A DNA stretch of 51,247 bases from Bacteroidales bacterium (GCA_017471025.1 JAFUWX010000039.1:1-51247); one strand, 5' to 3'. Positions 17,731-26,314 are shown, counted from the first letter of the stretch. Numbers and translations are program-made. The notes: a model not told the origin generated them from the letters alone.

Positions 17731-17820
17731 AGACCCGAAGGGGCCGAAATGCGGGCGGCCCAGGCCATCATTTTGGCCAGACCCCCGCCCGGCGGTCTTG
17801 TATTTTCGGGCAATGTTGGC

Positions 17821-17828
17821 TATTTTTG
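17821..17828 (+). promoter_or_regulatory. -7 element for dacB, implying a leaderless start
   Basis: TATTTTTG matches TAnnTTTG and ends only 4 bp before the dacB ATG at 17833. With the usual spacing, transcription would begin at or next to the start codon. Confidence 0.55.
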
Positions 17829-17832
17829 CCGC

Positions 17833-19335
17833 ATGAAACGAATGCTGATTCTCTCGACCCTTCTGCTGCCCGTGCTGGCAGCGGGACAGACCCGGGCCCA
17901 GCGCTATCTGGACAGCCTGATGCGGACGGAACCCTTCCGGTCCGCGCAAATGGGCGTACTGGCCGTCAAGGTGGGCGGCGACACCGTCGCACAATGGGGC
18001 CGCCTGCACAAGATGGAGCCTGCGTCCAACACCAAACTGATCACCACGGGCCTCGCCCTGGCCTGCCTGGGGCCGGAATACCGGTTCCAGACCTCCATCG
18101 CCATCGACGGGACCGTCTCCGAGGGCGTCCTGCACGGGGATGTCTATATCCTGGGCGGCGGCGACCCGACCCTGGCCTCACGCGACTCCATCGCCAGCGG
18201 CATTGACGGCGTCTTCGCGAAATGGAAGAAAATGCTGACGGCGGCCGGCATCAAGCGGATTGACGGAAACGTCCTCGGCGACGGGCGCTGGCTCGACGGC
18301 GAACGCGAACTGCCGTCGTGGCTCTACGAGGATATCGGCACCTATTACGGAACCGGCGGAGGCGGCCTGAGCTTCTACCGGAACAAGCTGGATTTCAAGG
18401 TCAGCGCCGGCGCGAAAACCGGGGACCCCATCCACATTGGCCCCGTCTATCCGGATACGCCCTGGATGACTTTCCGATACCGCTGCACCACGGGCAAGGC
18501 CGGCACAGGAGACCAGTTGTACCTCTATACCAGCGACCTGGCGCCCATCGGCGAAATGCGGGGCACCTTTGCCGTCGATAAGGGGCCCAAAACGGTGGAA
18601 TGCAGCAACAAATTCGCCGCCTTCACCTGTGCGCATGAATTTTATAAATACCTGAAATCCAGCGGCCTTCCCGTAAAGGGATATGGCGATATCGACGATT
18701 TCGGGCATATCCGCCTGGACCTCGGGGGCAGCACCGCGCCCGCCCGGGCCGCCAGCCCGCAGGAAGGGCTGACCGTCCTGGGGATCACACGGTCCCCGCA
18801 GCTGCGGCGGATTGCCTACCTGGTCAACCAGCGCAGCGACAATTTCTATGCGGAGAGCCTGCTGCGCACCCTGGGCAAAGAACGGCGGGGCTCCGCCTGC
18901 TATGATTCCTGCTATGTCGCCCAGCGGGAGGCCTTCCGGAGCCTGGGGGTGGACCCTTCCTACGGGGTAAGCCTGTATGACGGCAGCGGCCTGTCCCGCA
19001 AGAATGCCGTATCGGCCGATTTCTTCTGCCGCTTCCTGCGTGCTTTGATGGACCAGCCGGTCTTCGAGGCCTTTGCCGGAACGCTTTCGCAGCCCGGCGT
19101 CGGCTCCCAGGCGGGCCGGCTGCGCAGTGAACCGCAGACGGTGCGGAGCCGCATCTGGTACAAGAGCGGTTCGATGGAGGGGGTACGGTGCTATACGGGG
19201 TTCGTCACCCCGACGGACGGCGGCAAGGAAGACACCATCATCTTCTCCGTGCTGCTGAACAGCTACAGCGGGCCCAACTGGATGGCCATGTCCCGCCTGG
19301 ACAAGCTGATCGCCCTGATCGCGGCAGAAAACTGA
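17833..19335 (+). CDS. dacB: D-alanyl-D-alanine carboxypeptidase/endopeptidase (PBP4 type)
   Basis: A periplasmic serine peptidase of the S13 family that trims or cuts peptidoglycan cross-links. The 500-residue protein has a signal peptide (MLILSTLLLPVLAAGQ). The three penicillin-binding motifs are visible: Ser65-Asn-Thr-Lys68 in PASNTKLITTG, Ser-Asp-Asn in QRSDNFYAESLLR, and KSG in YKSGSMEGVR. The typical S13 insert between the first two motifs is present (GDVYILGGGDPTL, GNVLGDGRWLDGE). The start at 17833 gives a positively charged n-region (MKRM). The in-frame sequence upstream is not coding-like. The gene stands alone, convergent with the M64 peptidase gene. Confidence 0.93.
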   Translation: MKRMLILSTLLLPVLAAGQTRAQRYLDSLMRTEPFRSAQMGVLAVKVGGDTVAQWGRLHKMEPASNTKLITTGLALACLGPEYRFQTSIAIDGTVSEGVLHGDVYILGGGDPTLASRDSIASGIDGVFAKWKKMLTAAGIKRIDGNVLGDGRWLDGERELPSWLYEDIGTYYGTGGGGLSFYRNKLDFKVSAGAKTGDPIHIGPVYPDTPWMTFRYRCTTGKAGTGDQLYLYTSDLAPIGEMRGTFAVDKGPKTVECSNKFAAFTCAHEFYKYLKSSGLPVKGYGDIDDFGHIRLDLGGSTAPARAASPQEGLTVLGITRSPQLRRIAYLVNQRSDNFYAESLLRTLGKERRGSACYDSCYVAQREAFRSLGVDPSYGVSLYDGSGLSRKNAVSADFFCRFLRALMDQPVFEAFAGTLSQPGVGSQAGRLRSEPQTVRSRIWYKSGSMEGVRCYTGFVTPTDGGKEDTIIFSVLLNSYSGPNWMAMSRLDKLIALIAAEN

Positions 19336-19346
19336 TAAACAAGAAT

Positions 19347-21425
19347 TTACTCTTCCAGGACCGGCGGCGGCAACAGCGGCATTTCCACCGGGCCCGGCTC
19401 CTTGCGGCCCCGGATGACCGGAGATGCTTCTTCATCCCGCACCGGATCGGCCGTATCGACGTCTCCCGCCAGGTAGGACTCCCGGTCGAAGGTGACGCCC
19501 GTCATCTCGCAGATGCGCCGGGCGATCAGTTCGCGCTGCCAGGCCGAGAAATACAGCCGGTTGTCGATCATGCAGCTGACGATTTCGCTGCGCCAACGGT
19601 TCCTTACCGATACCTGGCCGCCCTGGAACATGCCCACCCGGCCGTAATGGGCACGCAGGGCCGTCATCTCGGGACTTGCGGTCCAATGGCCCTGGTCGTC
19701 CTGCACCATCCAATCCTTCCAGAGGGGATCCGTATAGGAGGCGGAAATGTTCCGGCCCATCGGGACCGCCCAGTTGTGGTGGGGTACGAGGGTGGATGTC
19801 AGGTCTTCTTCATACCAGTACTCGTCCAGCAGACGGCCGATGGCATGGCCGCCGAATTCGTGGACCACGATGTTGCGCCAGTCACCGGTCGATTTGCCGA
19901 CGGCCTCCAGCACGGCGGAAGGCGTGTCGATGACATCGCAGGACGGGTCGATGTCGCTGGAAGGGCTCTTCTGCGGATAACTCCAGGTAATCTGCCCCCC
20001 ACTGAAGGTATAGGGCACCTGGCAGTAGGTCCCGCCGTCCCGATAGGAATGACACATGCCGCCATAACGCAAGTCATTGACCAGGATCAGCACGGGGACT
20101 TCCGATTTCTTGTGGCTGCCGTCCAGCATGTCCGGGCAATGGTTCCGCAGATAGTCATATACGATGGAGGTATCGGCCTTCATGTCCGAGTAGCCGTCTC
20201 CCCAACCGGATTTGAAATAGTTGTCCACCGGGGTGATGGCGTTGCCATTCCCGTCCGTGACCGTAGCGCCGGACTCATTCGAAGCCACCTTCATGATCCA
20301 GACATTGAAATATTCCTTGTAACGCTTGTAGGGCTGGGTGTTGAACAGCATGTCCAGCGCGCTGCGGGCCAGGATTTCGTAGTCGGAAAGTTCCACGTCG
20401 GTGAACCCGTCCGGCAGCACGGCGAGCGTAAAGGGTTTGCTCCCCTGGGTGGCCGTCAGGTAGGCGACAGGGGTCGTATCGACCGCCGGGGCGTCGGCGA
20501 AGGAATCGCCCAGGTTGACGGCGCCGATGTTGAGGATGGTGCTGCGCTTGAACAGGACCGCATTCTGGCTGGATTTGGCGATATGGCGGCCCTGGTCGTC
20601 GGTAAATACCATCGTGAAGCCCGTCACGGCACCGGGGGCCAGGGCGATATAATAGTCCGTATCCGGAAGGAAATCGCCGCTTAGGGTCACGGTCCGGGAG
20701 GGGACCTGCCCGGAGAATCTGCGGGTATAGAGAACGGCAGGCTCTTCGCCGTTCGTCAACAGGGAACCTTCCCCGGCGATATAATTCAAGCCCCTGACCG
20801 TCACGGACTTGACCGAAGCTGCCGCTGCCCCGGTGAGCCGGAATTTCAGCAGAGCCGTCACATTCTGGAAATGCGGATTGTCGGCCTGTCTCTCCGTCTT
20901 GGCGTAGGAAAGGTTCGCTCCCGGAGAGATGCCGCCCGGGGTAGCCGTCTGCTGAGCCGGGATGTCGATGCCGAAGACGATGCCGTAATCCTTGTTGTTG
21001 GTATGGCGGGTCGCCGTCGGATAGACGCTGTAGCACGGCGTCTGGGGAATGTCCCTGTCGTAATGGAAGGTGGCCGAGGCTCCGCCGTTTTCCGTCGTGG
21101 CGTCGCAGGTGTAGAAAGCCTTCTGCTCGGCATCATAGCCGAGCATCCGGTAGCTGTCGCCGGCGCACCAGACCACATCTTTCCCGGACAGGGTGGACTT
21201 GCTCTGTTCAAAGGCGGCCACAAGGCTACCGTCCACGGACTCACCGGTGAGCTGCGTCGTGATTTCTTCCCACAGCCAGGGATCCTGCGCGGCGGGAAGC
21301 GGGTCTGCGGAAGGCTGGCCTGCCTGCGGCGTCAGGTTTTCCTGCGAAGAAGGGGCCACGGGGAGGGGGTCCTGCGCACAAGCGCAAAGGGCCAGTGCGG
21401 CCAGGAGGGTTACAGTCCTTTTCAT
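19347..21425 (-). CDS. Lipoprotein with fimbrillin-like N-domain and M64 metallopeptidase domain
   Basis: The 692-residue product has a lipoprotein signal ending LALCAC (Cys16 most likely). Residues of about 60-330 look like a fimbrillin-type beta domain (NVTALLKFRLTG, VKSVTVRG, DYYIALAPGAVTGFTMVF, RSTILNIGAVNLGDSF). From about 335 the M64 (IgA-peptidase type) zinc peptidase follows (FTLAVLPDGFTDVELSDYE, VPVLILVNDLRYGG). Its metal site HEFGGHAIGRLLDEYW sits near residue 520. The two histidines are separated by four residues (HExxxH) rather than the textbook HExxH. It is probably a surface protease; the target is unknown. A 41-codon gene starts just upstream in the same transcript. Confidence 0.87.
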   Translation of the reverse strand: MKRTVTLLAALALCACAQDPLPVAPSSQENLTPQAGQPSADPLPAAQDPWLWEEITTQLTGESVDGSLVAAFEQSKSTLSGKDVVWCAGDSYRMLGYDAEQKAFYTCDATTENGGASATFHYDRDIPQTPCYSVYPTATRHTNNKDYGIVFGIDIPAQQTATPGGISPGANLSYAKTERQADNPHFQNVTALLKFRLTGAAAASVKSVTVRGLNYIAGEGSLLTNGEEPAVLYTRRFSGQVPSRTVTLSGDFLPDTDYYIALAPGAVTGFTMVFTDDQGRHIAKSSQNAVLFKRSTILNIGAVNLGDSFADAPAVDTTPVAYLTATQGSKPFTLAVLPDGFTDVELSDYEILARSALDMLFNTQPYKRYKEYFNVWIMKVASNESGATVTDGNGNAITPVDNYFKSGWGDGYSDMKADTSIVYDYLRNHCPDMLDGSHKKSEVPVLILVNDLRYGGMCHSYRDGGTYCQVPYTFSGGQITWSYPQKSPSSDIDPSCDVIDTPSAVLEAVGKSTGDWRNIVVHEFGGHAIGRLLDEYWYEEDLTSTLVPHHNWAVPMGRNISASYTDPLWKDWMVQDDQGHWTASPEMTALRAHYGRVGMFQGGQVSVRNRWRSEIVSCMIDNRLYFSAWQRELIARRICEMTGVTFDRESYLAGDVDTADPVRDEEASPVIRGRKEPGPVEMPLLPPPVLEE

Positions 21426-21443
21426 GATTTTCGTGGCGTAGGA

Positions 21444-21569
21444 TTAAAACAGGGTGATGGTCTCCTCGGTATAACTCTCGTTCGTAGCCTGGGTGTCGCC
21501 GCCCGAGAGGATGTTGCACTCGAGGGTCATCGGTACCATTTCTGCCTGCGGGGTGATGTACGTTTCCAT
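21444..21569 (-). CDS. 41-residue peptide with TPxAExV motif upstream of the M64 peptidase
   Basis: METYITPQAEMVPMTLEC opens a 41-residue product with a Ser/Gly/Thr/Glu-rich tail (ILSGGDTQATNESYTEE) ending in ITLF. It has no signal peptide. The ATG at 21569 follows a good -7 element by 21 bp, and the stop is 18 bp before the M64 gene start, so the two are almost certainly co-transcribed. The TPQAEMVPMTLE stretch parallels SPAAEVVHVKLE in the small product at 139-351. The Ser-Gly-Gly after the conserved part is reminiscent of leader peptides of exported or modified peptides, but no modification or export gene is adjacent. Function unknown. Confidence 0.6.
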   Translation of the reverse strand: METYITPQAEMVPMTLECNILSGGDTQATNESYTEETITLF

Positions 21570-21590
21570 TTCTTAACTCATTGAATCCTG

Positions 21591-21598
21591 CAAATTTA
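21591..21598 (-). promoter_or_regulatory. -7 element for the peptide-M64 operon
   Basis: It reads TAAATTTG on the minus strand, 21 bp before the 41-codon gene. Confidence 0.55.
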
Positions 21599-21669
21599 CG
21601 AATTTTTCATATATCCCGGCCATCGGGAAGCGAAAATTGATTATATTTACACAGGTAAAAATGTACGCT

Positions 21670-23118
21670 ATGAAAAAATCCATGATGCTTGTCAGTCTCC
21701 TGGCCGTCCTGTGCGGCTGCCGGGAATCGGTACCCATGCTCCCGGAAGAGGGAGCCGCCGTCCGGGACTATGTCCCCCTGTATGCCGTGCTGGCCCACCG
21801 GGGCTCCACCTATTGGGCGCCGGAAGAAACCGAATCCGCCTGGCGCTGGGCCCGGGAAATGGGTGCCGACTACCTGGAGTCCGACCTGCAATGCACCAAG
21901 GACGGCATCATCCTGGCCAACCATGACGAAAACCTCACCCGCACAACGGACATCGCCACGCGTTTCGGCGACAACATCCCGGCCACCCGGCTGGCGCTGT
22001 ACCGGCAGCTGGGATTCAGCGAAGAAGACGCCCGGGCGCAGCTCCAGCGAGACCAGGCCCATTTCCGGCCCTATTATGCCGCGTCCTATTATTACGCCGA
22101 ACTGCTGACCCTCGATGCGGGCGGCTGGTTCAACGCAGCGAATCCCGACCGGGCCCGGAAAGCTTTCGCAAATCATCCGGACAAGCCCGGCTGCGGCCTG
22201 CTGCCCTACACGACGGGGGAATATGTCTCCGCCCTGCAGGACCAGATCGCCTATGCGGAGGGAAAACGCCTGCGGCGCGATGCAGACGGCCGCCGTATCC
22301 TCCCTTGGTCGCTGAAGAAAGCGTTCGAGGGCATGACGCTGGCGCAGATCGCCGCCCAGGCCAAAGAGGACGGCAAATACATGGAATGCATCCAATATGA
22401 TTTCGGCCAGGCCTACGAAGCCGATCCGCAGGACAGCGGGCACCGGCCGGGCATCTATATCGAATTCAAGGAGCCGGAGGTCAACCCCATCGACATGGAA
22501 GAGCGCGTCTATGCCATCCTCGACCAGGCCGGCTGGAACATCCTGACCCGCCCCGCGACGGAAAGCGCCTTCTATAAGGACGGCAAGGTCAACGTGGGCC
22601 GGACGCAGGGGAAGGTCATTCTCCAGACCTTCTCGACGGCCTCGCTGAAACGGGCGCACAAGGTCTTCCAGGGGAAGATTCCGATGTGTTTCCTCCTCTG
22701 GCCTCCCTGCCCGGAGGACATTCCCGGGGGCGACCTCGGCACCCGGAAAGGCTACATCGCCCTGCTGAAATGGGCCCAGGAGAACGGCGCCCATATCATC
22801 GGGCCGGCCATCGCCGGGGAGCCGAACAACTATGCCGAGCTCAATGAGGCCTGGCAGGCCGAACTGGTCCGGGAGGCCGGCATGCTGAACCATCCGTATT
22901 CCTTCGACACGCTGGAGCAGATGGACCGCGAAGTGTCGCGGGGAGACGGCTTCTTTACCAACCGTTCCGAGATGACCCTGCAATACCTGCTGGACCACGG
23001 TCTGCGCGGCCGCAGCGGCCTGAAGGACCCCTTCCATCCCGACAGGACGTACGACAACGCGGAGGCCCCCGGAAACGTCCCTGACGCCAAGGAAACGCTC
23101 GATCGCCTCGGCTACTAG
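21670..23118 (+). CDS. Lipoprotein glycerophosphodiester phosphodiesterase
   Basis: It should hydrolyse glycerophosphodiesters to glycerol 3-phosphate and an alcohol outside the cytoplasm. The 482-residue protein has a lipoprotein signal (LLAVLCGC, Cys17). The GDPD TIM-barrel signature is clear: LAHRG (His43, Arg44), the metal-binding pair in DYLESDLQ (Glu70, Asp72), HDENLTRTT (His85), and a later YIEFKEP metal site near 262. A long insert between the early and late motifs makes it larger than bacterial UgpQ and closer to GlpQ-size enzymes. The start at 21670 gives MKKSMM; a Met 9 bp upstream is also in frame. No glycerol-3-phosphate transporter is adjacent. Confidence 0.9.
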   Translation: MKKSMMLVSLLAVLCGCRESVPMLPEEGAAVRDYVPLYAVLAHRGSTYWAPEETESAWRWAREMGADYLESDLQCTKDGIILANHDENLTRTTDIATRFGDNIPATRLALYRQLGFSEEDARAQLQRDQAHFRPYYAASYYYAELLTLDAGGWFNAANPDRARKAFANHPDKPGCGLLPYTTGEYVSALQDQIAYAEGKRLRRDADGRRILPWSLKKAFEGMTLAQIAAQAKEDGKYMECIQYDFGQAYEADPQDSGHRPGIYIEFKEPEVNPIDMEERVYAILDQAGWNILTRPATESAFYKDGKVNVGRTQGKVILQTFSTASLKRAHKVFQGKIPMCFLLWPPCPEDIPGGDLGTRKGYIALLKWAQENGAHIIGPAIAGEPNNYAELNEAWQAELVREAGMLNHPYSFDTLEQMDREVSRGDGFFTNRSEMTLQYLLDHGLRGRSGLKDPFHPDRTYDNAEAPGNVPDAKETLDRLGY

Positions 23119-23163
23119 GCAAAAATGATGAAAAATAACCATGTCAGCCCATGGGAAAAAGGG

Positions 23164-23171
23164 TATCTTTG
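23164..23171 (+). promoter_or_regulatory. -7 element upstream of the second TPR/LuxR gene
   Basis: TATCTTTG lies 108 bp before the ATG at 23280, leaving a long leader that contains a 7-codon frame (MAIRQGG at 23194) and a small GGG/CCC hairpin before TTTTT. A weaker element lies nearer the start (TACCTTGC, about 23269-23276), so which is used is unclear. Confidence 0.45.
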
Positions 23172-23279
23172 CAACAGAAAGATAACTTAACCTATGGCTA
23201 TCCGACAAGGGGGATGACACAACTGAAAACTGGGTCAGCCCCTTTTTGGAATAACTGCATAATTACCTACCTTGCACCT

Positions 23280-24730
23280 ATGATCATCCGCAGACTGCCT
23301 ATCCTTTTCTTCGCGACCCTGCTGCTCTGGGGCTGCGGGGGTGACCGTTCCCCCAAAAATGCGGCCGAGGAATGCGACAGGCTGCTGGCGGAAGCCCACC
23401 GGAACGCCCAGTCCAGGAATACGAGACCGCGGCGCAATATGCCTTGCAGGCCCAGGAACTGGCCCTGAAGCAGGATGGCCTGGAAGCGAAAGCAGCCGAA
23501 GCCCTGTGCGAGCTGACGACCATCGACCTGATGACCTGGCGCGACAGCCAGGCCTGGGAACATGCCGGCCAGGCGGAAAAGATGGCCCGGGGCCTCGGCC
23601 GGGAAGACATCCTGACGAAAGCGCTGATCGGCAAAGGCAAGGTATGCCTGTTCAGCGGGATTACGGCGGAAGAGGCCCGGGACGACGAAGCCCTGACTTA
23701 TTTCGAAGAAGCCCTCGCGATCGCCGAACGCATCGGAGACGTGCAGACGCGGGTGGATATCCTCTGTGACATCGCGCAGGTCTATATCAACAAGAACCGC
23801 TTCAACAACCCGATCGACCCGGAGCTGTACAAGGCAGCCGGGGAGTATCTCAGCCGGGGGGAAAGCCTTGGCCAGCGGGGCAAACTGCCGCGGCTGAATG
23901 AGAAGATTTTCCCGATCCAAATCCGTTACCTGCGCCAGGGCGGACGCATCCAGGAGGCCATCGACTGCTGCAACCACATGCTCTCCATCACTTCGGAAAA
24001 GGAATATCTACAGCAGGAACAATCTTATTATCAGCTTGTTATGCTTCACGCATCGCAGGGCGATGCGAAAAAGGCCGCGGAGTATCACCAGCAATATGTC
24101 TATGCCAACGAGCATTACATGAAGCAGAAGGCGGACAACCTGATCCAGGAAATGGAAACCCGTTTCGAGGCCCAGGAAAAGGAGAGGAAACTGGAGCAGC
24201 GGCGTATCCAGATCATCCTGCTGCTGGTGGCCGTCCTGCTGCTGCTCGGCATGATTCTGACCGTCATCCTGAAAAACCGCCAGATCCGCCGGCAGAACGA
24301 TGCCCTGGCGCAGGCCAACGACAGCAAGGACAAGCTGCTGACCTTCATTTCGCGCGACCTGACCAATCCGGACTTCTCCCAGAATGTCCAGCAGGCGGTC
24401 AAAGGATTCGGTGCGATGAGCGAGGAGGAGCTGCAACAGCGCTGCACCCAGCTGATGGAGGGTTCAGACAACTTGGGACAGGAGGTAGCCGGCTACATGC
24501 AGCGCCTGATCCAGGAACGGAAGAAAGCCGGGGCGAAAATCGGACTGACGGCCCGGGAGCTGGAGATCGTCCGGCTCAGCAGCGATGGCCTCTCCCCCAC
24601 CGAAATCGCGGAAAAGCTACACATCAGCATCCACACCGTGAACAACCACAAGCAGAACATCTATGCCAAGATGGAGGTCAAGAGCAATGCGGAAATGATC
24701 CGGGCGGCCTCGTCCCTGGGCCTGGTCTAA
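23280..24730 (+). pseudogene. TPR/HisKA-like/LuxR regulator, frameshifted paralogue of 450-1907
   Basis: The first frame gives a lipoprotein signal (LPILFFATLLLWGCGG) and AAEECDRLLAEAHRNAQS. It then loses homology at about 23402-23416, where the next frame continues with QEYETAAQYALQAQELAL. The shift equals one missing base. Beyond it the protein matches the paralogue throughout: TPR-like region with YINKNRFNNPIDPELY, membrane segment (about 24208-24270), HisKA-like TFISRDLTNP with Arg in place of His, and a LuxR helix-turn-helix (LTARELEIVRLSSDGL, HTVNNHKQNIYAKMEV). Everything else is intact, so this is a recent mutation, a sequencing or assembly slip, or a programmed shift. The stop overlaps the convergent FmdE-like gene by 4 bp. 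Confidence 0.8.
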
Positions 24731-25272
24731 ACTTCTTCAAAGATTTCATTTCTGTCCCAGTCCTGCCAATACCGCAGGGCCAGTTCCCGCACGTAGGCCC
24801 AATAGGCCGGGGCGTGACCGTACCGGGACATGCCGGTTTCAATATCGTCACGGATACGCTGGGCATATTGCGGCTTCAGGCGCAGGGCCAGCTGCTTTCC
24901 CTCGCAGCGGAACCGGGCCTCCACGCGTTTTTCCTCCTCAGGAGACACCGTAAACAGCCCATGCCCCACCGTGGCGCCGGTACTGACCTGCAGCCCGTCG
25001 TTGAAACAGCTGACCGGCGGGACGCTGCCGGCAAAGGAAAGGATGGCGATATCCCCCCGGCAACCCGCCGCCTCGAAGCGTTCCCGAGCCAGCAGGCCCA
25101 TTTTCGCGCCCAGGGTGGAATAGATGCCCAGATGGCCATGGATTTCATGGGTCAGGACGACCGCTTTCCATTCCCGTTCGCCGTGCCGGGCAAGACAAGT
25201 GCCGATGATGCGCTGGACATCATCGGCATATTGGGAAAGGGGTATTTCGAAAGATGTAAGTGCGCCTACCAT
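24727..25272 (-). CDS. FmdE-like protein
   Basis: The 181-residue product has the FmdE domain hallmark HEIHGHLGIYSTLGAKMG at about 42-59 and the second conserved stretch CFNDGLQVSTGATVGHG near 108-124. FmdE proteins were named from molybdenum formylmethanofuran dehydrogenase operons; their true activity in bacteria is unclear. The cysteine often seen after HGHL is Gly here, and no zinc-ribbon tail is present. Its ATG sits inside the last codons of the ECF-type gene (ATGGTAG arrangement), indicating translational coupling and a joint role, perhaps handling the transported metal or cofactor. That function is inference. Confidence 0.78.
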   Translation of the reverse strand: MVGALTSFEIPLSQYADDVQRIIGTCLARHGEREWKAVVLTHEIHGHLGIYSTLGAKMGLLARERFEAAGCRGDIAILSFAGSVPPVSCFNDGLQVSTGATVGHGLFTVSPEEEKRVEARFRCEGKQLALRLKPQYAQRIRDDIETGMSRYGHAPAYWAYVRELALRYWQDWDRNEIFEEV

Positions 25273-25781
25273 TTCTCAATGGCCTTGAGGAGCAGGTAAC
25301 CGCCGAAAATCTGGATCAGGATGCCCGGCCAACCGATGCGGATGTCCTGCAGGGCGTGCATCAGGTTCATGTCCAGGAAGAATTCGAAGGCCATGCCGAC
25401 CAGCTGATAGGCCAGGACGGCGACGGCGACGGACAGGAGCGAGAAGCCCATCTTCCGGCTGACCAGGGCCACGGCGCCCACCAGGGTGATGGACTTGATC
25501 AAAATGGCCGGGAGAGACGCCACCGGCGGCATGCCGAAGAGGGCGCAGTTCAGCAGCGGAGAGAGGACCGCGGTCAGCAGACCGACCTTCCAGCCGCATT
25601 TGAATGCCCCGACCAGGGTGAAAAAGTAAATGGGCAGGAACATCAATCCGCCATTCGGGATCAGATGGCACAGCTGCGGGACAGCGATATTGCCACAGAT
25701 AAAGGCCAGGGCGGCCAGATATGTACGCAGGCTCTTGAAAGAGTACTTTTCCGAAGTAAGAATTGCTGTATTGTTCATCAT
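25266..25781 (-). CDS. ECF transporter S-component-like membrane protein
   Basis: A 171-residue protein with about five to six hydrophobic helices (YLAALAFICGNIAVPQLCHL, FLPIYFFTLVGAFKCGWKVGLLTAVLSPLLNCALFG and others). The Gly/Pro/Asn-rich loops resemble substrate-binding S components of energy-coupling factor transporters. No ECF ATPase or T component is in the window; S components often share a distant energising module. It is coupled to the FmdE-like gene downstream and has its own promoter at 25800-25807. A Met-Met start leaves one codon of ambiguity. The substrate is unknown. Confidence 0.72.
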   Translation of the reverse strand: MMNNTAILTSEKYSFKSLRTYLAALAFICGNIAVPQLCHLIPNGGLMFLPIYFFTLVGAFKCGWKVGLLTAVLSPLLNCALFGMPPVASLPAILIKSITLVGAVALVSRKMGFSLLSVAVAVLAYQLVGMAFEFFLDMNLMHALQDIRIGWPGILIQIFGGYLLLKAIEKW

Positions 25782-25799
25782 GTGTTACATTGTGGTTTG

Positions 25800-25807
25800 C
25801 AAAGATA
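25800..25807 (-). promoter_or_regulatory. -7 element for the ECF-FmdE pair
   Basis: It reads TATCTTTG on the minus strand, 18 bp before the ECF gene start, giving a short leader with no room for a riboswitch. Confidence 0.65.
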
Positions 25808-25838
25808 GCCAAATTGTGCGGATTTCCAATCGACGTGG

Positions 25839-25856
25839 CCGGAGAAATTTCTCCGG
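25839..25856 (-). promoter_or_regulatory. Perfect 18-bp palindrome upstream of the ECF-FmdE promoter
   Basis: CCGGAGAAATTTCTCCGG is its own reverse complement. It sits 18 bp past the tsaE stop and about 31 bp upstream of the ECF -7 element. It could be a dimeric regulator's operator for ECF-FmdE or a hairpin ending the long aro-suf-tsaE transcript. There is no T-run after it on the minus strand, which favours the operator reading. Confidence 0.5.
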
Positions 25857-25874
25857 GTCCTTCGCTTCGGGCCG

Positions 25875-26300
25875 TCAGGCCTCCCAGCGCAGGGTCCTGG
25901 CGCCGTCGTCTTCCACGGTGATGCTGACCTTCAAGGTCTCTTCGGGCAGCAGGTCTTCGATGTTTTCCGGCCACTCCATCAGGCAGAGGGCGCCGCTGTC
26001 GAGGTAATCGTAGAGGCCGATGTCAAGGGCTTCCTCCGGCTTCGTAATCCTGTAAAAATCAAAATGATACATCGGCTCGCCGGAGCCTGTCCGGTATTCG
26101 TTGACGATGGCGAAGGTCGGGGAGCTGACGGCGTCCTCGCGCACGCCGAGGCGTTTGCAGACCGCCGTGATGAAGGTGGTTTTGCCGGCACCCATCGGCG
26201 CATAGAAGGCAACGAGGCTATGCCCCCGGATTTCTTCCAGGAAAGCACCGGCCGCCCGGTCCAGGTCGGCAAGGTTTTGTATCGTAATTACATGTGACAT
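25875..26300 (-). CDS. tsaE: tRNA threonylcarbamoyladenosine biosynthesis ATPase TsaE
   Basis: TsaE is the ATPase that works with TsaB and TsaD to make t6A at position 37 of ANN-decoding tRNAs. The 141-residue product has Walker A APMGAGKTTF near 34-43, SSPTFAIVNEY near 59-69, HFDFYRI near 79-85, and LMEWPEN near 107-113, all family signatures. The ATG at 26300 is preferred over an in-frame TTG 6 bp upstream. It is the last gene of the long minus-strand run, 14 bp after ispE. Confidence 0.95.
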   Translation of the reverse strand: MSHVITIQNLADLDRAAGAFLEEIRGHSLVAFYAPMGAGKTTFITAVCKRLGVREDAVSSPTFAIVNEYRTGSGEPMYHFDFYRITKPEEALDIGLYDYLDSGALCLMEWPENIEDLLPEETLKVSITVEDDGARTLRWEA

Positions 26301-26314
26301 GTGCAAAAACTATT

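Noticed and set aside
23194..23217. Seven-codon frame (MAIRQGG) as a regulatory leader peptide
   Set aside because: No codon run for a sensed amino acid and only a weak hairpin follows; insufficient support.
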